A DNA stretch of 18,692 nt from Mageeibacillus sp. UBA5770 (GCA_002418705.1 DIEQ01000131.1:34980-53671); one strand, 5' to 3'; counted from the stretch's first letter, positions 7,069 to 14,353 are shown. Program-made: numbers and translations. The notes: generated by a model from the sequence alone, not told the origin.

Positions 7069-8883
7069 ATGAATAAGCAAAAAGTCGCTCGAAGCGTCAT
7101 TCCAGGATTGATTTTTATCATTGGAATGGCTGTATTTCTATGCTCCTGTACGCCGGCTTCGAGAAAGTCTGCACAAACGGATACGACGCAAACCGCTGCG
7201 TCTGTAATACCTTCGGACATAACCGGGACGACCGTCCCATCACCGACACCGTCGGCGCAGTATAGATTTAATCCTTCCGTGGAACCGGCAACACCGGAGG
7301 GCAATTGTCTTGCCATGTATTTGAATAGTAAAGATGCGGTAATTCTAAGCCGGGACAACGCCCCCTATTTCATTACGGGCGATTTTGACTGGACCTATCC
7401 ATATCTATGGTCCGGAACCGATACGACGGAAGCGGACTGGTTACGTCTCTGGAATGAACACCAGAATTCAAATGAGACATATTATTCCGGGGTTACGCCG
7501 GTTCTGTATTCGATGGACAACACTTCTCTGGCTTTCCTGCGAAACCGGACAGCAAATAATACTTTTGAGTTGATGTACTTCAACGGATCCAAAGAAATTC
7601 ATGTCGCAGATATGGTGTCAATTTATGCAATCTCGGATGATGGAAGTACAATCGCCTACCTGACTCGAAACAATACGCAGGGAGAGAAAAATACGTTATA
7701 CACCTATAACTGTTCATCCGGCGCTTCGCAGGAAGTTGCTGAGAATGCCGGCACGTATTTTACACTGTCGCCCACAGGAAAGGTCATTGCTTATGAAGCG
7801 TCAAATGGAGAGAATGATGTAAGCTACTATTCAATAAACGGAGGAAAGCCGCAGCTAATCGGAGCCGGCTACTCCATTGTCTCAATAACCGATGATGCAA
7901 GCACGGCGTATTACCTGAAATACGCCGGGGAAAAACCGGAGTTCGGCGTGCTGCACAATGGCACATTTCTCGCGTATTACGAAGGATCCTATGCTGATTT
8001 TCATGATATCAGCGGAAACTCTCTTGGTTATTCTGCTCAGCTGATTTTCAACAAAGATCACTCGCAGGTGCTTTATAGCAACGGGAACGCCACCTACTTT
8101 GCAATGAACGGAGGAGCGGCTGTTCAGGTATTTGATACAGCGTATACGCCAGTCATCGGTTATCAGAACCGTTATGATGACAGCGACGTATATACACGTG
8201 TTGCCTATTGTACACAGAACATGTTCTGTTACTCGAAATTTCTGGATAGTAAGAATTTGTGTAATGTTGGCTTTTGTCTAAATTATGATAAGAAGACAAA
8301 TATTGCATTTTTCGACGAAAAAATGAAAACCCATATCATCGAAAGTTCATCATATGCAGAAGGTGTCATTGCTGGAAATGGCAAAGGGCTTCTATTAAAT
8401 TCATATAATGAGCAGACGCAATCATCCAGTCTTCTATATTTCCCGGATTATTTGGCTTCGGCTGCCAATGCGATTGTGTTGGATAAATACTTATGGAGCT
8501 GTGAAATTACTTCAAACCAGACAATATACTTCAGTAACGATGTCGGACAGCTCTTTGAGATCAGGGATGGAATGAAGACAAAAATAGACACGTATGCATC
8601 AGTCATCGACAGTGTTGACATCAAGGGTATCACGTATGTGTATTATTTTAGGGATTCCGATAAAAACGGCAACCAGACATTGTGCTGTATCGAAGACCTT
8701 CCCGGAGCGAAGCCCTTTGTAATCGATAAAGAAGTCGGAGGAACATATACATGCAGTGCGGGACTTGTTTACTACAAGAATATCGTGAGCTTTGACGTCG
8801 GGTCCGGAGCAAAAGATCTCTACGCCAGCAGCAACGGAATCGACTATGCTTTTGTCATGACACAAAATTTTATTGATCGCTGA
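7069..8883 (+). CDS. beta-propeller-like lipoprotein 1
   Basis: A 604-residue surface lipoprotein. Residues 1-26 form a signal peptide with lipobox LCSC (lipidated Cys27), followed by a Thr/Ser/Pro-rich linker to about residue 75. The body shows repeated strands of WD40/TolB-like type, for example YAISDDGSTIAYLTRN, YFTLSPTGKVIAYEAS and VSITDDASTAYYLKY, each a short blade with an (S/T)xDG turn. The extracellular domain is thus predicted to be a propeller; its ligand is unknown. GGGAGGG at 7053-7059 is 9 nt before the ATG. The next gene starts 18 nt downstream and encodes a paralogue with the same architecture, so the pair arose by tandem duplication and is probably one operon. No catalytic motif is visible. 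Confidence 0.82.
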   Translation: MNKQKVARSVIPGLIFIIGMAVFLCSCTPASRKSAQTDTTQTAASVIPSDITGTTVPSPTPSAQYRFNPSVEPATPEGNCLAMYLNSKDAVILSRDNAPYFITGDFDWTYPYLWSGTDTTEADWLRLWNEHQNSNETYYSGVTPVLYSMDNTSLAFLRNRTANNTFELMYFNGSKEIHVADMVSIYAISDDGSTIAYLTRNNTQGEKNTLYTYNCSSGASQEVAENAGTYFTLSPTGKVIAYEASNGENDVSYYSINGGKPQLIGAGYSIVSITDDASTAYYLKYAGEKPEFGVLHNGTFLAYYEGSYADFHDISGNSLGYSAQLIFNKDHSQVLYSNGNATYFAMNGGAAVQVFDTAYTPVIGYQNRYDDSDVYTRVAYCTQNMFCYSKFLDSKNLCNVGFCLNYDKKTNIAFFDEKMKTHIIESSSYAEGVIAGNGKGLLLNSYNEQTQSSSLLYFPDYLASAANAIVLDKYLWSCEITSNQTIYFSNDVGQLFEIRDGMKTKIDTYASVIDSVDIKGITYVYYFRDSDKNGNQTLCCIEDLPGAKPFVIDKEVGGTYTCSAGLVYYKNIVSFDVGSGAKDLYASSNGIDYAFVMTQNFIDR

Positions 8884-8901
8884 TCAGGAGAGGAAACCAA
8901 A

Positions 8902-10584
8902 ATGCACAATAGTGAAAGATTCCTGCCGCGACCTTTGTTATCTTTGATTTTGCTTGGCTGTCTCATTGCTGTGCTGACATCCTGCGCGCAGCAGACCCCA
9001 AAACCGGAGTCTTCCCGCCATGCGGAGACAACAGTCACGGTCAGTGAGTCCACAATCCTTCCATCGCAGCCGGTAAACACACCGATACTGACTCTGACAC
9101 CGAGCCTAACGCCGACCGTTTCCACGATTACATTTCCTGCTGCGCAAGAGACAGGGAATTCGTATACTGATGCGCTCACCATTGAAGACGAAGATGGATA
9201 TCGTTTGATTTTAGGCGGTGATCAGCCGCTTCGTATCGAGGATTCGACATCTACTGCGGTGGTAGGGAATGAATATAATTACTGGATGACAACAAATACA
9301 GAGGCTTCGGAAGACGGTACAAAAATAACGATTCTCTCAAATGTAGATGATTCAAAAACGGGAGACCTGCTGTATTATGACGGAAAAGCATCGGTTAAGG
9401 TATCCGGAAATGTGGACAGCTTCCACATTTCAAACGACGGAAGTACCATTGCCTACCTGACCGGAACATATGAGCACGGCATTGGCGATCCACTCTATCT
9501 GTATGACTGTAAGACCGGAATATCCACTCACATTTCCGATGGCGCCGGGCGGCTGTTTTCGCTGTCGCCGGGCGGCGCTGCGTTAGCATATACCACATTC
9601 TATGAAGCCGACAATGTGGATGCGCTTGCTTGCTGGTGCTCGATATCCGGTGCAAAGCCGGCCTATATCGGGAAAGATATGTACTGCGTTGCTCTCACGG
9701 ATAATGGAGACACAAAGTATTATGTAAAAATTTGCGATGTCGGACAGGAATTGCATGCTATATACATGGGACAGGATACCTGTTTGTGCGCATCGTTTAA
9801 TGGGTATTTTCAAATCCCCATATGTCTGCTCAATGACGACGCTTCGCAGATTGTATTTTCCGACGCTTCGTCGACGTATGTATCAGTTCATGGCTGTGCC
9901 CCGGTTGTCTTTGCAGCAGGAGGAAATGCAGCTTTTGCGGATACAGATGTATCTGGGCAGCAACCGACGCATCTGGCAAGAATCTGCTCTGACCGGGGAA
10001 GAAGGAACACGGAATGCCAGTATTCCGGAACCGCAAATTTGTGCGGTGTAATTTTTCGCAGCGGGGAGAACAATACATTGAACAGCTTCGACGAGAATAT
10101 GAAAGTGACTTCAGGAACCGAAGTAAGTGATTATGGCATATCTAATGCTTCCGTGTTTTCTCTTTCGGATTATGAAGGTGACTTGTATATGACGCGTAAC
10201 AACGAAACACCTGTTCTCATCATGTCGAATGTAAACAGTAAAGGGCTCAGTAAAATTGCAGGGAAGCCGGATGTCCTCTATTTCCTGGTAATGTATGCGC
10301 GCACAGATTTTGAAGTGGAAACAAACCGGGCAGATTTTTATCCATATGGCACTTTATATTCACTGGAGGACAAAGCCGGTGCTGTACCTGTTAAAATTTC
10401 CGACAAGGTCTGCAAAATTGACGTTGGAAACTTCGGGGTTATTTACAAAAAATACACCGGAACTGAAAATAATGCTGACTACATATCCGGGTATTCCGAT
10501 CAGGTGGATGTGTACTACAGTCCGGATCGGGAAAGTTTCTCAAAGGTGCTGACGCAGACATTTCAATATTCGATAGGCGGTTAA
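8902..10584 (+). CDS. beta-propeller-like lipoprotein 2 (paralogue)
   Basis: A 560-residue lipoprotein with signal peptide and lipobox LTSC (Cys28), a Thr/Pro/Ser linker to about residue 85, then propeller-like blades. The segment FHISNDGSTIAYLTGTYEHG, then RLFSLSPGGAALAYTTF and VALTDNGDTKYYVKI, aligns blade by blade with the upstream gene, including a shared phrase LYYDGKASVKV / MYFNGSKEIHV and a late DEKMK / DENMK block. The divergence is large, so the duplication is old. AGGAGAGG at 8886-8893 lies 8 nt before the ATG. A hairpin 49 nt after the stop can end transcription. Both proteins may act as surface binding or scaffold proteins; function is not known. Confidence 0.82.
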   Translation: MHNSERFLPRPLLSLILLGCLIAVLTSCAQQTPKPESSRHAETTVTVSESTILPSQPVNTPILTLTPSLTPTVSTITFPAAQETGNSYTDALTIEDEDGYRLILGGDQPLRIEDSTSTAVVGNEYNYWMTTNTEASEDGTKITILSNVDDSKTGDLLYYDGKASVKVSGNVDSFHISNDGSTIAYLTGTYEHGIGDPLYLYDCKTGISTHISDGAGRLFSLSPGGAALAYTTFYEADNVDALACWCSISGAKPAYIGKDMYCVALTDNGDTKYYVKICDVGQELHAIYMGQDTCLCASFNGYFQIPICLLNDDASQIVFSDASSTYVSVHGCAPVVFAAGGNAAFADTDVSGQQPTHLARICSDRGRRNTECQYSGTANLCGVIFRSGENNTLNSFDENMKVTSGTEVSDYGISNASVFSLSDYEGDLYMTRNNETPVLIMSNVNSKGLSKIAGKPDVLYFLVMYARTDFEVETNRADFYPYGTLYSLEDKAGAVPVKISDKVCKIDVGNFGVIYKKYTGTENNADYISGYSDQVDVYYSPDRESFSKVLTQTFQYSIGG

Positions 10585-10633
10585 GATTTTAGTGTTCTGT
10601 AATGTCGGCAGTCAACGGGAATCCGGACATAAA

Positions 10634-10658
10634 AAAACCGCTTATTACAGGCGGTTTT
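10634..10658 (-). terminator. rho-independent terminator in repeat copy B (probably bidirectional)
   Basis: AAAACCGC (10634-10641) pairs with GCGGTTTT (10651-10658). Read on the minus strand the stem is followed by T7, which would terminate the tRNA whose 3' end lies just upstream. On the plus strand T4 follows, so it may also end the lipoprotein operon. Confidence 0.75.
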
Positions 10659-10663
10659 CACGT

Positions 10664-10688
10664 TGGCGCTTCGAACAGGAATCGAACC
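10664..10688 (-). other. tRNA 3'-end fragment (attachment core), copy B
   Basis: The minus strand reads GGTTCGATTCCTG, then an acceptor strand and GCCA. This is a T-loop (TTCGATT) with the 3' half of the T-stem, a 7-nt acceptor strand (TCGAAGC), a discriminator G and an encoded CCA. The rest of a tRNA is absent: the sequence upstream of the T-loop is the arm repeat. This is what an integrase that uses a tRNA 3' end leaves at the far junction. The isoacceptor cannot be assigned from 25 nt. Confidence 0.7.
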
Positions 10689-10837
10689 TTTTGAAATAAC
10701 CCTAAAAAGCCTTGGAATAGAGGGATCTTTGTTAGTTGTGTTGAATTTCGTGTTGAATATCAATTGGGACAATTGAAAGAATTATGGCAAAAGTGAAGGA
10801 TGAAGAAATCAGTATTTCCTTTGATAACATGAAAATA

Positions 10838-10866
10838 GACATGTAACACAAACTCTGTTACATGTC
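10838..10866. repeat. perfect 10-bp inverted repeat hairpin
   Basis: GACATGTAAC (10838-10847) and GTTACATGTC (10857-10866) form a perfect stem with a 9-nt loop. No T-run follows on either strand, so it is not a normal terminator. It begins inside the last codons of the short MAKVKDEE frame and lies 27 nt before the small gene at 10893. A binding site for a dimeric regulator or a recombination/processing hairpin is possible. Confidence 0.6.
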
Positions 10867-10892
10867 TAAAAATAATGCAACAAGGAAATAGT

Positions 10893-11115
10893 ATGAATAG
10901 TCTTTTACAGATACGCTTGGAATTCAAAATATAGAGAACTCCTTTTTGCTGAAAAGAGATTGCCTATATTCCTGCGCAATGAATACGACATTTTACAGTT
11001 CGAAGATGAGAACATACCCTACCTGCTGTGTAAAAAAACAGTGGATTTGAACCTCGCTCAAATGAAGAAGCATACAAAAGTTGTAAGCTCGTTACTTAAT
11101 CTAAATTCAGAATAG
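10893..11115 (+). pseudogene. frameshifted small gene of unknown family
   Basis: An ATG at 10893 with AAGGAAA upstream gives MNSLLQIRLEFK, then a stop. If one A of the AAAA run at 10926-10929 is removed, the frame continues to 11115 as YRELLFAEKRLPIF, LRNEYDILQFEDENIPYLL, CKKTVDLNLAQMKKH and so on, about 74 residues of well-formed, charged, protein-like sequence. I do not recognise the family. Either it is a pseudogene or the A-run was mis-assembled. It lies between attachment repeat B and the second ATPase. Confidence 0.5.
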
Positions 11116-11178
11116 ATGAAATATACACTCACATAACGAATAATTTTATCCGTTTGCGGCAAAAAATCTTCCTTACCC

Positions 11179-11207
11179 TTGCTTGTCATCGCCAGATTCA
11201 GTAAAAT
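11179..11207 (+). promoter_or_regulatory. candidate promoter for the second DUF4143 ATPase
   Basis: TTGCTT (11179-11184), a 17-nt spacer and TAAAAT (11202-11207) lie 54 nt before the GTG start at 11262. Confidence 0.4.
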
Positions 11208-11261
11208 GTGAACAAGGAAAAAGTGCCGTAAAAGGCAAATATTCTTTCTTAGGAGGCTCTC

Positions 11262-12563
11262 GTGATTATTAATAGAGATAAGTACCTGAACCAGCTGATT
11301 CGTAAAAAAGGGAATAGTCTGATTAAGATCATCACCGGAATAAGAAGATGCGGGAAATCGTATCTGTTATTTGAGCTTTTTCACGCACATCTGAATGCAA
11401 TTGGAATAGAAGACGATTATATCATCGAGCTTTCACTTGATGACGAAGCCAATGCGAAATATAGAAATCCGATGGAGTTAGGCAATTTCATCAGAAGCCT
11501 GATTATTGAGAAGGATCGAAAATATTATGTCTTTCTCGATGAAATCCAGCATGTTAAGGAAGTGAAAAACCCATGGCTTGATGATCCAAACGAAACAATA
11601 GGTTTTGTTGATGTGCTTCTTGGATTGATGAAGATGAAAAACGCTGATATTTATATCACCGGAAGCAACTCCAAAATGCTTTCCTCAGACATTCTTACGC
11701 AGTTTAGAGACCGTGGGGATGAAATCAGATTGTACCCACTTTCCTACAAAGAATTCTATGATGCCTTTCCGGACAGCAAGGAAAACGCTTGGAAAGAGTA
11801 TTACACGTACGGCGGTTTGCCGCGAATCATGTCTTTGAGCACCCACAAGGACAAGAGTGATTATTTGCAAAACCTTTTCAAGAACACCTACATGAAGGAT
11901 GTAATCGATCGACATAAAATTAGGAATGATAAACAAATTCTGGATGACCTCGTCAATATAATATCTTCTGCCGTTGGATCGCTGACGAATCCCAAGAAAT
12001 TGTCAGATACTTTTAAAACAAAAAATGGGATTGTTATAAATTCAACAACGATTGATACCTATTTGGAATATTTTGAAGAAGCATTTATCATCGATGTTGC
12101 TCGCAGATATGATATTAAAGGAAAAAAATACATTGGCACGCCGGTCAAATACTACTTCACGGATATTGGTCTCCGAAACGCGCGTTTGAATTTCAGACAG
12201 CAGGAAGAAAACCATATTATGGAAAACATCCTTTTTATTGAATTAAAATCAAGAGGCTATAATGTCGATGTCGGCGTTGTTGAATACAGGCACTTTGACA
12301 GAAACGGAAAGGATGTAAGGGCACAGCTTGAAGTCGATTTTGTTGCCAATGATGGCGGGAAAATTTACTATATACAATCTGCACTACATGTTGATGATGA
12401 TAGAAAACGACATCAAGAAATCAACTCATTAAGGCGGATTCCGGACTCCTTTAAAAAAATCGTCGTTGTAAAAGATGACATCATGCCATGGAATGACGAT
12501 AACGGAATTCTTTATATCGGTATCAAGGATTTTCTCCTGGATCCTAATGCAATAAATAAGTGA
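11262..12563 (+). CDS. AAA+ ATPase with C-terminal DUF4143 domain, type 2
   Basis: A 433-residue ATPase of the same superfamily as the gene at 5335 but of another subfamily. Walker A is GIRRCGKS (26-33, Lys32), Walker B YVFLDEIQ (Asp93-Glu94), then YITGSNSKML (sensor 1), LYPLSYKEFY, YGGLPRIM, and the DUF4143 blocks YYFTDIGLRNARLNFRQ and MENILFIEL. The nuclease-like core keeps QLEVDFV (Glu357, Asp359), but the following ExK strand reads YYIQSAL, so the acidic/lysine pair is lost (Gln372). The start is GTG 11262, supported by AGGAGG at 11251-11256 with 5-nt spacing. The gene is alone between direct repeats B and C, so it is probable cargo of an integrated element. Biological role unknown. Confidence 0.92.
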   Translation: MIINRDKYLNQLIRKKGNSLIKIITGIRRCGKSYLLFELFHAHLNAIGIEDDYIIELSLDDEANAKYRNPMELGNFIRSLIIEKDRKYYVFLDEIQHVKEVKNPWLDDPNETIGFVDVLLGLMKMKNADIYITGSNSKMLSSDILTQFRDRGDEIRLYPLSYKEFYDAFPDSKENAWKEYYTYGGLPRIMSLSTHKDKSDYLQNLFKNTYMKDVIDRHKIRNDKQILDDLVNIISSAVGSLTNPKKLSDTFKTKNGIVINSTTIDTYLEYFEEAFIIDVARRYDIKGKKYIGTPVKYYFTDIGLRNARLNFRQQEENHIMENILFIELKSRGYNVDVGVVEYRHFDRNGKDVRAQLEVDFVANDGGKIYYIQSALHVDDDRKRHQEINSLRRIPDSFKKIVVVKDDIMPWNDDNGILYIGIKDFLLDPNAINK

Positions 12564-12735
12564 TTGAGACATCCATCCGCGCCTATCACATCCGCTGGGT
12601 TTCGCCAAGATGCTGCCTGATGCAATTCCAAACGATGTTTATTATACCGATACCGGAACAATCAAATGGTGTGAGCCAGTTGTTATCAATATCACATTTT
12701 TTAAGTTGTCCGTTTCAATGTTACCGTCAGGGTAA
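12564..12735 (+). pseudogene. possible coding remnant downstream of the second ATPase
   Basis: From 12573 a frame without start codon reads DIHPRLSHPLGFAKMLPD followed by AIPNDVYYTDTGTIKWCEP, a balanced protein-like sequence that then degrades into hydrophobic noise before a stop near 12735. No family recognised. An overlapping GTG-started frame (12560-12835) looks random. The rest of 12736-12960 shows no gene. Confidence 0.25.
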
Positions 12736-12966
12736 GGATGAATCAGTGTTAATTTCGATCAAACAGTTTGATAAGTATGTCTTTTTATGTGGCGGTCACA
12801 AAAACAATACAGACATTTTCACACACAATATTTGACGAAGCAATAACTGTATGACCGCTGAGATTTTGTGTTGAATTTATCGGAAAAAGTATACATTATA
12901 GTGTAATTTTGGGTATTTTTAGAGCGATTTTTTACACTTATAGAAACTTGGAAACACCTGCAAATA

Positions 12967-12993
12967 AAAAACCGCCCATTACAGGCGGTTTTT
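12967..12993 (-). terminator. rho-independent terminator in repeat copy C
   Basis: AAAAACCGCC (12967-12976) and GGCGGTTTTT (12984-12993) form a perfect 10-bp stem with a 7-nt loop; T-runs follow in both directions. It is the counterpart of the hairpin at 10634. Confidence 0.8.
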
Positions 12994-12997
12994 GTGT

Positions 12998-13022
12998 TGG
13001 CGCTTCGAACAGGAATCGAACC
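12998..13022 (-). other. tRNA 3'-end fragment (attachment core), copy C
   Basis: All 25 nt are identical to the fragment at 10664-10688: T-loop, T-stem 3' strand, acceptor strand and CCA on the minus strand. The first differences lie just outside it (TTTTGAAAT versus TTCTGAAAT), so the identical block marks the likely recombination core. Confidence 0.7.
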
Positions 13023-13291
13023 TTCTGAAATTACCCCAAAAAGCCCTGAAATAAAGGAATCTTTGTTTTGTGTGTTGAATTTCGTGTTGAATATCAACTG
13101 GGACTGGGACAAATGAAGGAATTAAGGCAAAAGTGATGGATGAAGGAATCAGTATTTCTTTCAGTACCAGCAGAGGTGTAAAGTGGAAAAGAACATAAAC
13201 TGCCCAATATGCAGCTTTGTTTGTGGTACTTAAAAAAATAAAGAATAATAGATGCATTTTAATGTGCTCAACTATGCCTACCTATTCCAAA

Positions 13292-13567
13292 TTAATTTTG
13301 CTCGCTATGCTTCATTTTGCTATTGAAAAAATCATTTATTGTGGAAGTAATCTCATCTTGTTTAGTGGACATAACATGATGATATACCGTCTTTAACATA
13401 TTAGGCGTTGCATGACCTAATCGCTTCATAGCATATTTGTCAGAAACTCCCAATGCAAGCATAACAGATGCGTTGTAGTGCCGAAAGATCAAGGAATCTG
13501 CAACGAATTCCAAGAGATTTCATAAGACTGCCCAATCTATATGCTATTGAGTTAGGTTTGATGGAGT
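13292..13567 (-). pseudogene. C-terminal fragment of a tyrosine integrase, frameshifted
   Basis: The minus strand reads SIKPNSIAYRLGSLMKSLG, then RFLDL, then RHYNASVMLALGVSDKYAMK, LGHATPNMLKTVYHH and the tail MSTKQDEITSTINDFFN. This is the catalytic domain end of an ICE/phage-type integrase: the RHxxAS box, the LGHA box and the nucleophilic Tyr of TVYHH. One extra base in the AAA run at 13484-13486 breaks the frame between RFLDL and RHYNAS. Upstream, the N-terminal and core-binding domains and the first catalytic Arg are missing; a TAG stops the frame near 13582. About 90 codons remain. It points toward repeat copy C and probably created these att structures before decaying. Confidence 0.82.
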
Positions 13568-13751
13568 GAACATTGCCTGCCTATGCGATGGCAGGATTTC
13601 AGACCTTTCTGACGCATAATGCGCTGAATTACCTTTTAAGAAGCCGGCTTTCCGTCACGTCTGAGAATGTCGAATATCCGATTCCACCGCATGTTCCTTC
13701 TCCTTCTTCAAAGAGGGCGATCACGTAGTATTCAAGAGCCTTTTGTGTCAT
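13552..13751 (-). pseudogene. small protein gene with a single-base frameshift
   Basis: ATG at 13751 (minus strand) follows GTGAGG with 8-nt spacing and opens a 40-codon frame: MTQKALEYYVIALFEEGEG, TCGGIGYSTFSDVTESRLLK, then stop at 13629. Adding one A to the AAAA run at 13635-13638 (plus strand TTTT) continues as KVIQRIMRQKGLKSCHRIG and ends at 13552, giving about 66 residues. The family is not recognised. It is immediately upstream of the integrase fragment, where small excisionase-like genes often lie, but no helix-turn-helix is evident. Confidence 0.5.
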
Positions 13752-13950
13752 TTGGCACACCTCACGTTCCAATCATCAGGTGTAGTAAATAATTTTTTCA
13801 TAATAGACTAATGCATAATAATATTTATCGTGATATTATCTTTGCAAAATGATACATTAAAATAGATATATTAATTATAATTGTTGATTATATAAAACTA
13901 AGATCTGGTCAAACTTTATTAAACTAATAAAAAATAATGTTAACACATCA
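13752..13950. other. AT-rich region upstream of the lipoprotein gene, probable promoter region
   Basis: No gene seen. The sequence is strongly AT-rich, with TTGCAA (13842-13847) and TATATT (13867-13872) at a long 19-nt spacing, and a 7-bp dyad ATAATAT-N8-ATATTAT (13818-13839). It probably carries the promoter of the gene starting at 13960, but no single promoter stands out. Confidence 0.3.
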
Positions 13951-13975
13951 AGAGGGAAAATGAAAAAGGGATATT
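13951..13975 (+). other. displaced original start of the solute-binding lipoprotein gene
   Basis: AGAGGG (13951-13956) precedes ATG 13960, which encodes M-K-K-G-Y before the inverted-repeat element begins; inside the element the frame stops at 13978. Joining base 13975 to 14416 gives MKKGYLYTSRNFRRISHKNW, in frame with the lipoprotein now starting at 14406. The joined product has a typical MKK start of a lipoprotein signal peptide. Confidence 0.6.
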
Positions 13976-13997
13976 TGTGATGCACTTACAATAATCC
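13976..13997 (+). repeat. left terminal inverted repeat (22 bp)
   Basis: Starts TGTGATGCACTTACAATAAT and is the exact reverse complement of 14394-14415. It puts a stop into the frame that begins at 13960. Confidence 0.9.
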
Positions 13998-13999
13998 AA

Positions 14000-14353
14000 A
14001 TGGGAAAGATGAAAAGAAAATGTCTATGGTTCGATTCAATTGATTGTAGCGGATTAGCATACAAAGCGTATCAATATACAGGCTTAGCTATAACCAGTAA
14101 TTGTGCTGCTGATCAAGCAAATCAACTTACTTTGAGTGGTCGATCCGTATCCTATTCTCTGAGGACGAAGGGTGACTTGATTTTCTACCATTTGCAATCG
14201 ACGCCTAATGGCCGATATCTTAATATCGACCATGTTGCAATCTGCGCAGGTGGTGGTTATATTATTGATGCGGGTAGTCCCGGAGTTTCGAGGCGTGTTG
14301 ACACAACTTTTGCCTCGTCAAAGGTAAAAGCAACAACCGTTCCCTTGTATTAA
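14000..14353 (+). CDS. NlpC/P60-type cysteine peptidase domain, N-terminally short
   Basis: Predicted peptidoglycan endopeptidase or amidase-like domain of 117 residues. DCSGLAYKAYQYTG carries the catalytic Cys16, KGDLIFY is the conserved GDLv.f strand, and IDHVAICAGGGYIIDA holds His78. The third catalytic position, usually His (or Asn/Gln), appears to be Asp91 (IIDA). No signal peptide or wall-binding domain is present and there is no good Shine-Dalgarno before ATG 14000 or ATG 14009. The frame is open back to 13964 without a better start. The domain is complete from just before the Cys to a normal end, so it is either an intracellular effector-like domain, a decaying fragment, or cargo translated after fusion elsewhere. 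It is entirely inside the 440-bp inverted-repeat element. Confidence 0.7.
   Translation: MGKMKRKCLWFDSIDCSGLAYKAYQYTGLAITSNCAADQANQLTLSGRSVSYSLRTKGDLIFYHLQSTPNGRYLNIDHVAICAGGGYIIDAGSPGVSRRVDTTFASSKVKATTVPLY

Larger units (their letters stand above)
10631..10828. repeat. attachment-site direct repeat, copy B
   Basis: This ~200-bp block recurs in the same orientation at 12966-13160 with, by eye, more than 80% identity. In order it contains a rho-independent hairpin, a tRNA 3' end, the arm sequence shared with copy A (paired GTGTTGAAT at 10738-10746 and 10750-10758), and a short frame MAKVKDEEISIS (ATG 10784). The homologous frame in copy C has lost its ATG. Copies B and C flank the second DUF4143 ATPase. 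I infer an att-type junction of an integrative element. Confidence 0.75.
12966..13160. repeat. attachment-site direct repeat, copy C
   Basis: Same order as copy B: hairpin, tRNA 3' end, arm sequence with paired GTGTTGAAT (13072-13080, 13084-13092), then a diverged copy of the MAKVKDEEISIS frame (here KAKVMDEGISISF without ATG). It lies 130 nt from the end of the integrase remnant at 13292, the usual order int-3' end then attachment site on the minus strand. Confidence 0.75.

Noticed and set aside
9395..10078. Several long frames opposite or inside the second propeller lipoprotein
   Set aside because: They are shadows of the higher-GC coding sequence; no ribosome binding sites and no recognisable domains.
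12560..12835. 91-codon plus-strand frame starting GTG at 12560
   Set aside because: It overlaps the ATPase stop, has no ribosome binding site and a random composition; a different frame over the same DNA looks more protein-like.
12819..13257. Minus-strand frames across repeat copy C, and the similar frame at 10581-10772
   Set aside because: Their similarity to each other comes from the underlying repeated DNA (tRNA end, terminator, arm). They read through the tRNA end and the terminator stem, so they are not genes.
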